Assembly (NCBI GenBank): GCA_002150815.3
Contig: NDFF03000370.1
Span: 496,001 to 560,000, forward strand
Direction: 5' to 3'
Length of the DNA: 64,000 bases
Origin: Grammothele lineata
Lineage: Eukaryota; Basidiomycota; Agaricomycetes; Polyporales; Polyporaceae
The stretch's first letter is position 1; each line of letters opens with the position of its first letter. The notes beneath the pieces were generated by a model. The model saw only the letters and a program-made list of their open reading frames with translations. It did no database searches and was not told where the DNA came from. Below, in pieces: positions 36,301-45,921 of this stretch. A program made the translations under genes and the position numbers.

Positions 36301-36480
36301 GGAGGCGTCCCATGTGCCGAAGCGGAGCTCTGTGCGCGTATCGGGGTCGAGGTAGGTGAAGGAGTAGTCGAGGAGGCGGGTGCCGCGCTGGACCTCTGCG
36401 CCGGGCGCGACGGCGAGCTTGACGAGTTTGATGGGATATGGGAGAGTAGGAGGTAGATAGAGTTCGGTCGGGGACGACAT
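33309..36480 (-). CDS. FCP1: RNA polymerase II CTD phosphatase FCP1
   Basis: Eight exons: 36146-36480, 35571-36056, 35364-35521, 35194-35310, 34645-35141, 34475-34591, 34247-34423 and 33309-34193, giving 923 residues. The N-terminal domain ends in a Cys-rich patch (CCLCGKDMTS). The FCP1/HAD catalytic motif is DLDQT (DxDxT) in LSLIVDLDQTIVHATVDP, with a long Glu/Lys insertion, then PGLPEFLQTMATKYEMHVYT and VIIDDRADVWEW. A BRCT domain follows (GVHILFTSVIPL to KIVWLSWLTD), then an acidic C-terminal tail. It removes phosphate from Ser2/Ser5 of the polymerase tail in the nucleus to recycle the enzyme. Intron 6 is best placed at 34424-34474; an alternative acceptor would leave only 30 bp. Confidence 0.94.
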
Positions 36481-36970
36481 GGGCGTCGCAAGGGCGTCGG
36501 CTAGGGTGTGCGGCGTGGTGAGAACGCCCCGCGAAGGACACTATATCCGCCCCGAGGAATAGTCGAATATGTCGAAAGCAGCGCGGCCGCGACTCCTCTC
36601 TTCTTGTGAGCCAACAACGCCCTGGCCTCGGCCTCCCGTCCCGGAGACGCCTGTCCTGTTGTTGCCCCTTGTTTGGCCCGTCCTCGGCGCTCCCGGGGCG
36701 TTCAACAACATGACGTTTCCCATCCGCGAATACCGTGGCTACCATCATGTGTTTCCCGAAAGTCTCGGACGTCTTGCGAAAGTCCTCAAGAACGCCTTAT
36801 GGTTGCTTCCCGACACCTAGCATGCAACGCGGTCATTCGGTTATGTCACTCCAACTTCCAGGGTCACCAGATTAGCAAAAGGCTTACCTCAACTTGACTC
36901 TTCGTGAGAATCACTCTATCTGACAACCTATCAGCCTATGTAGTGCACACACACTTAGCTCTACCTTCCC
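36481..36970. other. Divergent intergenic region FCP1/SDR
   Basis: 490 bp with the promoters of FCP1 (-) and the dehydrogenase (+). No gene seen. Confidence 0.6.
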
Positions 36971-38011
36971 ATGTCGAAGATGTCCACTCGAAAGACCGTG
37001 GCCCTCATTACAGGCTGTTCCAACGGCGGTATTGGCTTCTCGCTGTATGTTCAGACGTTTCCTTCATAACTCCTAAGTGGTTGCCGTGCACCGACGGCAC
37101 TCACAGATGTAATGCCTTCGCCACCAAAGGATGTATTGTGTACGCGACGGCTCGCAGATTGTCCGCGATGGAAGATTTTAGCCATGAAGCTATACACAAG
37201 CTCGAGCTGGACGTCATAAACGATGAGAGCGTGCACGCCGCGGTCAAGACTGTCATCGAGAGAGAAGGCCAGATAGATATTCTTGTGAACAATGCAGGAA
37301 TGAGCAACAGCGGTGTGTGCGCTTCCTTCACGATTGTTCTTCCACGAGGCGCTCAAACCACATCCGTAGGAGCGGTAATCGATATCGGTATGGACGAGAT
37401 CATCCAGACTTTCAACACCAACGTCTTCTCCATCGTCCGCATGGCCAAGGCTGTCATTCCCCACATGGCCGCAAGGAAGACCGGGATGATCGTGACGATC
37501 GGCTCAATCGGAGGCCACATGTGACCCCTCACATCTTTCCTCTCTCTCTTCTTCCGCTGACTACAAGGCATTTCCTACTTGTAGTCCCACGCCGTGGAAC
37601 GGCATCTACAGCGCCTCCAAAGCGGCTGCGCACGCGCTCACAGAATCTCTGTACATGGAGTGCACGCCATTCAACATCACTGTTGTTCTCGTCGCACCCG
37701 GTGGCGTCAAGTCGAACATCGCCCAGAACCAGCGCGACCGCGTGGGCCTTCCACCCGACAGCTTGTACGGGGACTACGTCGACGCCATTCTCGCGAAGCT
37801 CAACATGAGCCAGAGCAGTAACGCGATGCCAACCGCCGTCTTCGCAGAGCAGGTCACGAATGCGGTGCTCCGCCCGCACCCGCCGCGGTACCTGACCCTT
37901 GCAAACATGTCTGCGACGTTCTCGTTCTTGCAGTGGCTGCCACGGGGCTGGGTCTTACGGATGTTGTGGAAGAGGATGGGAGAAGCGCTGAAGAAGCCGT
38001 CGCGGAAATGA
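36971..38011 (+). CDS. Short-chain dehydrogenase/reductase, AYR1-like
   Basis: Four exons: 36971-37044, 37107-37312, 37370-37520 and 37585-38011, giving 285 residues. The Rossmann motif TGCSNGGIG (TGxxxGxG), YATAR, DILVNNAG, the catalytic Ser region GSIGGH and YSASK (YxxxK) are all present. The whole pattern, including TGCSxGGIG and NITVVLVAPGGVKSNI, matches classical SDRs of the yeast Ayr1 (1-acyl-dihydroxyacetone-phosphate reductase) type, NADPH-dependent and usually bound to lipid droplets or the ER. A hydrophobic/basic C-terminus (FLQWLPRGWVLRMLWKRM) could attach it to a membrane. The physiological substrate is not certain. Confidence 0.9.
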
Positions 38012-38709
38012 AGACTGCTGCTTGATGTGGATTCTATGTATCTGTCACTGCAAGATGTCAGGGGACGAGTCGGAGGAGACTCCACAGCTCGGAGGTCGCC
38101 TCCGAGAGTTTGAAACGACTGGTAAGCCCTTATGTTCCTGTTAGGTGCATATAGTCGAGCTCATAGCCCACCACACCAGTGTCTAGAACAACATGTACAA
38201 GAGAGGAATCTAGCGACATTCCAATGACAATGCTAACTTCTCCGGAGATTCATTCTCGGCCGTATTCACGTCGTGTCAGTCACGAAAAAATGCCTTCTCG
38301 TAGATCCCGCGTGTAGCATTTGCGGTAAGAAGCGGTGGTGAGGATGGAACTTCATGTCCGATGGCGAAAAGGTGCGGCTGCTAGTGCTCGGAGGTTTGTC
38401 CGAGGCATGTCAGCCTAGGCTGTTTACCTTATTTGCCCTTGTGACAGATGGTTTGACCGTTTTAGGGTGCGTTCTGCCGTCATCGTCTCAGAATATGCCT
38501 TCTGTTTCTTCCATGTCTGCATCCTCACATTCATTGTACAGCATCCTTCTGACCTTCCAGATGACTCCACCTTGTGTTTCCAGCCGTCCGAGCGCTCCGT
38601 CCAACCTCCTAGTGCGCTGGCGATCACCCCTGGCTAAGCCAACCGACGCAAGATAAAAGCCTGGCCATTGCTAAGGCTCGCCCCGTAGACCAGCCCTCTA
38701 CTCAGATCA
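38012..38709. promoter_or_regulatory. Intergenic, bxl2 promoter
   Basis: 700 bp. The last about 270 bp align by eye with the promoters of bxl1 and bxl3. A GATAAAA (38651 region) may act as a TATA-like element and GGCTAAG lies just upstream. No gene seen. Confidence 0.5.
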
Positions 38710-41304
38710 ATGGCGTACGCTCTACATCGTCTCCTTGTCCTCGTTATCGCCCTTGCCGTCGGTTCTTCAGCCGATGCGCCTCCGTACGCCTTCCCGGATT
38801 GCACAACCGCCCCTCTCAAGGGGAATGGTGTCTGCGACGTCACCAAGGACCCCATCACCCGCGCTACGGCCTTAATCGACCTCTGGACGGACCTTGAACT
38901 CTTGAACAACACCGGCAACGCATCGCCCGGCGTCGCTCGTCTCGGTATTCCTGCGTACAATTGGTGGAACGAGGGTCTGGTCAGTCTTGTACTCTTTTGA
39001 TGCGTAGTAATTTCAGCTGAACCCCCTACAGCATGCAGTTATGCGACGTCCTTCCCCCAGCCCATCCTCACGGGCGCTGCCTTCGACGATCCTTTGGTTC
39101 AGGCGGTCGGGGCGGTCATCAGTACGGAGGGTCGTGCTTTTAACAACATCGGCCGTGCGGGTCTCGACTACTGGACCCCAAACATCAACCGTGAGTGACG
39201 TCATCGTTATGCCTTCCTTCATCCCGTGGCACTTCCGCGAACGGATCGGACTGTACCCATGACGGCGTTACGAGGGTCGGCGCATACATGGCATTCTTAC
39301 TCGTATTGTCGAACGACCATTGGAGCTAACACTGGCGTGTTAACAGCGTTCAAGGACCCTCGATGGGGACGTGGTCAAGAGACACCCGGCGAAGATCCCT
39401 TCCATCTCATGCAATACGTCTACAACTTCGTTGTCGGTCTCCAGGGAGGAGTAGATCCCCAACCATTCTTCAAGGTTGTCGCCGACTGCAAGCACTTCGC
39501 GGCGTATGACCTGGACAACTGGGAGGGCATTGTCCGATACGGCTTCGACGCGATCGTCACCCAGCAAGATCTTTCAGAATACTACACTCCACCGTTCCAG
39601 TCGTGTGTCAGGGACGCGAAGGCCGGGAGCGTGATGTGTTCGTACAATGCGGTGAACGGGGTCCCTTCGTGCGCAAACTCGTTCCTTTTGCAAGATATCC
39701 TGCGGGACACCTGGGGATTCAACGACGAGCGATGGGTCACCGCCGACTGTGGCGCAGTTGCAGTCATCTGGGAGCCCCACAACTATACGTCGGATCCGGT
39801 CCAAGCTACCGCCGATGCTCTGCTGGCTGGAACCGACATAGACTGCCTCACCTTCTCCTCGACGCTACTCCCAGACGCCCTCACTCGAGGTTTGATTACC
39901 ATTGACGATCTGAAGAAGGCCGCGATTCGTCAGTATGCCTCTCTTGTGAGGTGGGTCATAGTCAATTCAAAATTCAAACTCTGTCTGATTAACGCATCTC
40001 TAGGCTCGGTTACTTCGACCCGCCAGAGTCTCAGCCGTACCGCCAGTTGTCTTGGTCCGACGTCAACACCCCCGAGGCCCAGCAGCTCGCCCGCACCGCC
40101 GCATCCGAGGGTATGGTACTACTCAAGAACGACGGGACGCTCCCGCTCTCGAAGAACGTCCACAAGCTCGCCTTGATCGGGCCGTGGGCGAACGCGACGA
40201 CGGTTATGCAGGGCAGCTATTTTGGCGTGGCACCGTTCTTGATCAGCCCCCTCCTCGGCGCCCAGCAGGCCGGTTTTGAGGTCGACTACGTCCTCGGCGT
40301 GAACGTCACCTCGAACGACACGAGCGGCTTCACGGCCGCCATCACGGCCGCCAGCGGTGCCGACGCCATCATTTTTGCCGGCGGACTTGACGAGACCGTC
40401 GAAGCAGAGTCTCTCGACCGGCTGAACGTCACTTGGCCTGGGAAGCAACTCGATCTCGTCACCGAGCTGGGAAAAGTCGGCAAGCCACTCATCGTTGCGC
40501 AGTTTGGAGGCGGCCAGCTCGATGATACGGAACTCAAGAGCAACGACGCAGTACGTTTCTTGTCGTTAAAGATATCGACTAGCTTCATTGATTCGTTCAA
40601 CTTTCTTGTAGGTGAATGCGATAGTATGGGGCGGATACCCTGGACAGAGCGGTGGCGCGGCCCTCTTCGACATCCTCACTGGAAAGGTCGCTCCTGCAGG
40701 CCGTCTCCCAATCACCCAATACCCCGCACAGTACGCGACAGAGATACCCATGACCGACATGAACCTCCGTCCTCACGACTCGAGTCCCGGCCGAACGTAC
40801 AAGTGGTACACCGGCACGCCAGTCTTCGAGTTTGGCTTCGGGCTACACTACACGACGTTCAAGTTCGCCTGGGCCTCGTCTTCCTTGCCCGACTCGTACG
40901 CGATCGCGGACGTCATGGAGCGCGCAAAGGCGAGTGCGGCGTTCGCAGACCTGGCCACGCTCGACGCGTTCCCAGTGCAGGTGACGAACACGGGCAAGGT
41001 GAAGTCGGACTACGTCGCGCTGTTGTTTGCGAGCGGAAACTTCGGGCCGGCGCCACAGCCGAACAAGCAGCTGGTAGCGTACACGCGGGTGCACGACCTC
41101 GGTCCTGGGGAGAGCGCGGTTGCGGGGCTGAACGTGACGGTCGGGGCGCTGGCCCGGGCAGATGACGAGGGGCAGAAGTGGCTGTACCCAGGGACGTACA
41201 CGGTGAAGTTGGATACGACGGGAGAGCTGACGCACACGTTCACGCTGACGGGAGAGAAGGCGCTAGTGGCAGACTGGCCGAAGGATACGACGAACGGTGA
41301 ATAG
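38710..41304 (+). CDS. GH3 beta-xylosidase, bxl2, with a damaged exon 2 (possible pseudogene)
   Basis: Exons 38710-38979, about 39032-39190, 39347-39950, 40004-40550 and 40612-41304 correspond one to one to bxl1 and bxl3, and exons 1, 3, 4 and 5 have the same or nearly the same lengths (270, 604, 547 and 693). Exon 2 has lost about 46 bases at its start: the HGVA...GDF segment after YNWWNEGL is missing, and splicing at the homologous donor puts exon 2 out of frame. The frame can be rescued only by a shifted, poor donor (for example after GTCA, leaving a 48 bp intron), giving about 758 residues without the pocket HG. The nucleophile motif is also changed (TADCGAV against SDCDAV), although Asp is kept. 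Signal peptide as in its paralogs. Likely inactive or changed in specificity. Confidence 0.75.
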
Positions 41305-41574
41305 AGAGAGCAGGGCGATGGATGATTCAATGCATATACGGCATGGAAATGGGGGCGAAGGCTGCGATAGTTGGTGTATCTTCACATAACTTCCTCTTCG
41401 CTTGTGGCGAACGTGTAGCACGGTGGCGCCAAAGGATGTAGACGATTAGGAAGAAGCGGTACAAACGAGGTCGGACGAGGTCATCGATGCTGCCGAGGCG
41501 AGGTGGGACAGCGACGACGATCTTGCTCTCGATTCAGCCTCGATCCCGCCGAGTAGCAGGTGTTAGGTAAAGCT

Positions 41575-41848
41575 TAGCGTCGATGCCACACGCGATCCGG
41601 TCCTCTGCCATAGCCGCTGTTTCAATCGCACTCGGCCTCTTTCCTCCAATGGGCTGGCACATGGCCGGCGATCAACAGGTCCCAATCTGCGCCCGGGCCG
41701 GAGGAATTTGGAGTCAACATAGAGTCCGGCGGAGATAAGCAAGTAGAAGCGGCTAGAAGAACTTGGCAAGTACGCTACTGGCCTTCGATAGCCTCCTCGG
41801 GGTTCCCGCGGCCCGGGCCTCGTCCGAGTTCTTAGCTGATTCTAAAGC
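41575..41848 (-). pseudogene. Fragment of a second BSP peptidase gene
   Basis: Read on the minus strand, this resembles the exon 2 end, intron 2 and exon 3 start of the gene at 32095-33012: ATCGAAGG, ACTTGCCA, GGACTCTATGTTGAC, TTCCTCC, GGGCGCAG then ATTGGG, CGCCGGCCATGTGCC and GGAAAGAGGCCGA are shared. Frameshifts (the AWK-type HWKKEADGDW part is broken) and truncation at both ends prevent a product. One end stops at the target-site duplication of the MITE. It marks the original inner extension of the right duplication arm. The 270 bp between it and bxl2 hold nothing recognisable. Confidence 0.75.
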
Positions 41849-41856
41849 TCGAGACC
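41849..41856. repeat. 8 bp target-site duplication, left copy
   Basis: TCGAGACC, identical to 42234-42241 on the other side of the element. Confidence 0.8.
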
Positions 41857-42233
41857 AGGACCCTCGATAAGTGGCGGGGGAGGCTGTCCGGTAGACGCCC
41901 GGGATTTGAGGTGTCCGTGTCCGGACAGGTTCGGAGGCCAATGTCCGGACAACGACCTATCCTCGAACCTCCAAAAGGCTCAGCGCCGTCCGGATTTTCC
42001 GGCCGGCCCCTTCGGGGCCGGCGCCGACTGCCGTTTTGGGTATCGCTGACAGTCCGGGGCGCCGTAGGCGCCCGCTCAGACGGCCTCTGCCCCTCCCATG
42101 TCCGGACTTTGGGACGGCTTGAACCCCCATTTTGGCCCTCCATGTCCGGACTTTCGGCCAACGTTGAGGCTCAAAATCGCTAAGCGCCGTCCGGATGGCC
42201 GGACGGCCTCCCCCGCCACTTATCGAGGGTCCT
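41857..42233. mobile_element. 377 bp non-autonomous DNA transposon (MITE), hAT-like by target site
   Basis: Perfect 28 bp terminal inverted repeats starting AGGACCCTCGATAAGTGG; after one mismatch the match goes on for six more bases (35 in all). The element is flanked by an 8 bp direct repeat. Inside are four copies of TGTCCGGAC (41918, 41942, 42099 and 42143; the first two are full palindromes TGTCCGGACA), further GTCCGG boxes near the ends and GC-rich hairpins such as GGCCGGCCCC/GGGGCCGGC. It has no coding capacity. An 8 bp duplication is typical of the hAT superfamily, but the terminal bases are not the usual CA..TG, so the family is provisional. Confidence 0.88.
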
Positions 42234-42241
42234 TCGAGACC
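42234..42241. repeat. 8 bp target-site duplication, right copy
   Basis: TCGAGACC, pairs with 41849-41856. Confidence 0.8.
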
Positions 42242-42519
42242 GCACAATTTTCACTCAGCAATCTCGCATCAATTGTCTTCTACAAGCACGTCATCTGGTC
42301 CAACCCTCCTCCTTCGGCGGCCATGGGCGGCTTTCTTCGAAAGGAACTATGCATCTGCGCGGCGGTCAATCATCAGAAGTACTACTTAGTTGGCTGGCAA
42401 CGCACATTCTCTATCGATCCGTCTGTTCCAGCATGTGAGCGAGGGCGTCTAGCTCCAAGTTTCGGCATCAGCTGTGAGGACCTCGATCGTGTGATATATA
42501 CTAGTCGCGATCCCGCGTT
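42242..42519. other. Unassigned 278 bp between MITE and right arm
   Basis: Occupies the place where the first part of the duplicated peptidase gene would be, but shows no similarity to it by eye. No motif recognised. Confidence 0.5.
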
Positions 42520-42913
42520 GATGAGCGGCAAGGTATAGCCACCGACAGCCCGGGATAAACCCGAGGCGTTACGGTATACCTTCCTAATTGGGAGAGATAC
42601 TCGCCTCTACGGAGGCTCGTGACAGGCGGTCGCGCCTTTGTGTTTGCGTTCTGCCGTCATCGGTCTCGAAAGACGTGTTCTACTGTTTCTGTCCTTGCAT
42701 CTTCGCATTCATTGCACACTGCCCTTCTGACCTCCCAGCTGACTTCATCTCCTCGGTTTCGCTGTCCGAGCATCCCGTCGTCCCGGCCATGGCTGGCACC
42801 TAACTTGCGCGCATCGATGATTCCTTGGCTTGGTCAACCTCAGCATTATAATAGAGCAGCGATGGAACTTCAAGGATATCGCCGGTCAAACCTCAAACTT
42901 CTTGTCCCTCGAG

Positions 42914-45537
42914 ATGGCGTACGGTCTACGTCGGCTCTCCCTCTTCCTCTCTGCCCTCGTCGTTGGTGCTTCAGCCGAGGCACCCCCGTACGGTTTTCCA
43001 GATTGCACAGCGGCACCTCTCAAGGGAAATGCTGTATGTGACGTTACCAAGGATCCTATCACTCGTGCAACTGCCCTGATCGACCTCTGGACCGACACCG
43101 AGCTCTTGAACAACACCGTCAACTCATCGCCCGGTGTCCCTCGTCTAGGTCTCCCCGCATACAATTGGTGGTCAGAGGCCTTGGTGAGCGACAGCTTCCA
43201 TGTTGGCGTCACTCTTGATCTCACCTTTGTCTTCTAGCATGGCGTTGCTGGAAGCCCCGGAGTCAACTTCAGCGCCTCTGGCGACTTCAGTACCGCGACC
43301 TCCTTCCCCCAGCCCATCCTCATGGGCGCCGCATTTGACGATCCCCTCATCCGTGCTGTGGCCACCATAGTCAGTACGGAGGCTCGTGCCTTCAACAATA
43401 TCGGGCGCGCCGGTCTCGATTACTGGACCCCTAACATTAACCGTGAGTGACGTCATTATTGTACCGTGACCCTGTGAGGACAAACCGGGCTATCCGCCGT
43501 GTCTCGGATAGTATCGTGAGAGCTCGCATTGTCCATGTCTTCGCCGAGATACACAGTCATCGGACTAACACTTTCACTTGTAGCATTCAAGGATCCTCGT
43601 TGGGGGCGTGGTCAAGAGACTCCGGGCGAAGATCCTTTCCACCTGACACAGTATGTCTATAACCTTATCGTGGGCCTTCAAGGAGGCGTAGACCCACAAC
43701 CATTCTTCAAAGTCGTCGCCGACTGCAAGCACTTTGCGGCGTATGACCTGGAGAACTGGGAGGGTGTCTTCCGAAACAGCTTCAACGCAATCGTCACCCA
43801 ACAAGACCTTTCAGAGTACTATTTGCCCCCATTCCAGTCGTGTGTCCGTGACGCGAAAGTTGGCAGTGTGATGTGTTCCTTTAACGCGGTCAACGGGGTC
43901 CCTTCGTGCGCGAACAGCTTCTTATTGCAGGACATCCTTCGAGACACATGGGGCTTCAACGACGAACGATGGGTTGTCAGCGACTGTGACGCAGTTCAGA
44001 ACATCTTCGACTCACACAACTACACAACGGATCCGGTTCAAGCTGCGGCGGACGCTCTTCTCGCTGGGACAGACATCGATTGTGGTACCTTCTCCTCCAC
44101 TTACCTTCCGGACGCCCTATCCCGAGGCATGATCACCGTCGATGACCTGAAGAGATCCGCAATCCGCCAATACGCCTCTCTTGTTAGGTGAGCCATTACG
44201 GCTGCCCATTCTTCCTTACGGCTGACAGCTCTACAGGCTCGGCTATTTCGACTCGCCGGAGTCTCAACCGTACCGGCAGCTGGCCTGGTCGGATGTGAAT
44301 ACCCCCGAAGCGCAACAGCTAGCCCACACGGCTGCCATTGAGGGCATGGTGCTGCTGAAGAACGATGGGACACTGCCCCTCTCACAGAATATCCGGAAGC
44401 TCGCCTTGATCGGGCCGTGGGCGAATGCGACGATGCTTATGCAGGGCAACTATTTTGGCGCCGCGCCGTTCCTGATCAGCCCCCTACTCGGTGCACAGCA
44501 GGCCGGCTTCGATGTCAGCTACGTCCTCGGCGCGGACGTTGCCTCGAACGATACGAGCGGTTTCGCCGCAGCCGTCGCGGCTGCCAAGGGTGCAGACGCA
44601 ATCGTCTTTGCTGGTGGGCTCGACGGGACCCTTGAGAACGAGGCGGTTGACCGGCTGAACGTCACCTGGCCCGGGAGGCAGCTGGACCTGGTCGCAGAGC
44701 TAGAGAAAGTCGGCCAGCCGCTTATTGTGGCACAGTTCGGAGGCGGGCAACTCGACGACACGGCTCTCAAGAACAGTCGCGCGGTACGCTTATTGTCGTA
44801 TGACTCTTCAAGAGGTGATTATCACTTACATCCCTTATTTCCAGGTGAATGCAATTATATGGGGCGGATACCCTGGACAGAGCGGCGGCGCGGCCCTCTT
44901 CGACATTCTCACCGGCAAGGCCGCACCTGCAGGCCGCCTTCCAATCACCCAATACCCCGCCGAGTACGCAACCCAGCTGCCCATGACCGACATGACCCTT
45001 CGTCCGCACACTTCTAGTCCCGGCCGGACGTACAAATGGTACACCGGCACACCAGTCTTCGAGTTCGGCTTCGGGTTGCACTACACGACATTCAAGTTCG
45101 CTTGGGCTTCGTCCTCCTCTCCCCACTCATACGCGATCGCGGACATCGTGAAGCGCGCACAAGCCAGTGCGACGTTCGCAGACCTAGCCACGCTCGACAC
45201 GTTCCCAGTGCAGGTGACGAACACGGGCAAGGTGAAGTCTGACTATGTCGCGCTGTTGTTCGCGAGCGGAAACTTCGGGCCGGCGCCACAGCCGAACAAG
45301 CAGTTGGTGGCATACACGCGGGTGCACGACCTTGCCCCTGGGAAGAGCGCGGTTGCAGGGCTGAATGTGACGGTCGGGGCGCTGTCTCGGGCGGACGATG
45401 AAGGGAAGAAATGGCTGTACCCTGGGACGTACACGGTGAAGCTTGACACGACGGGAGAGCTGACGCACACTTTCACGCTGACGGGGGAGAAGGCGCTCGT
45501 GGCGGACTGGCCGAAGGACACGACAAGCACCCAGTAA
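42914..45537 (+). CDS. Secreted GH3 beta-xylosidase, bxl3
   Basis: Five exons: 42914-43183, 43238-43442, 43584-44187, 44237-44783 and 44845-45537, giving 772 residues. The exons have the same lengths as bxl1 except the last, which is one codon shorter. Signal peptide ends near VGASA before EAPPYGFPDC. Intact landmarks: YNWWSEAL plus [47 protein letters not shown] (catalytic Asp) and the C-terminal fibronectin-III-like domain ([13 protein letters not shown]). Same role as bxl1: it hydrolyses xylo-oligosaccharides outside the cell. A TATAAT-like element lies about 70 bp upstream of the ATG. Inverted-duplication partner of bxl1, tail-to-tail with lcc3. Confidence 0.95.
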
Positions 45538-45921
45538 AGGCCGAAAGGACAGCGAAATATTTCCGTAGCACTTCACGTCGGTGTAAATTGTAGTAGATGT
45601 AGCACCGTGACCTTGATCTCAGAGGATAACAGTCGAATGAAGCCGCTCATCGAGCTTGGTCATCGTCTGTGACGGGCGATCAAATTCAATCCACAATCCT
45701 TCGCATGATGATGAGACTGATATAAGCCACGGCACGTTGAGTTCGCGACCAAAACTAGAATATGCGACTAAAACGACCTAGAGTACGATCCGGAACCATC
45801 AACCTGACCCATCATTCCGCATATTCCGTCCACAATCCAGGGCGCATGTCGCGAACCCAAAATAGATCCCTCGCAAACTCAAGAATTCCTTTTGTGATCC
45901 CCTTCTGCCGTGGTACCGCAT
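45538..45921. other. Convergent gap between bxl3 and lcc3
   Basis: 384 bp with the two 3' UTRs, the counterpart of 28666-29014. No gene seen. Confidence 0.65.
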
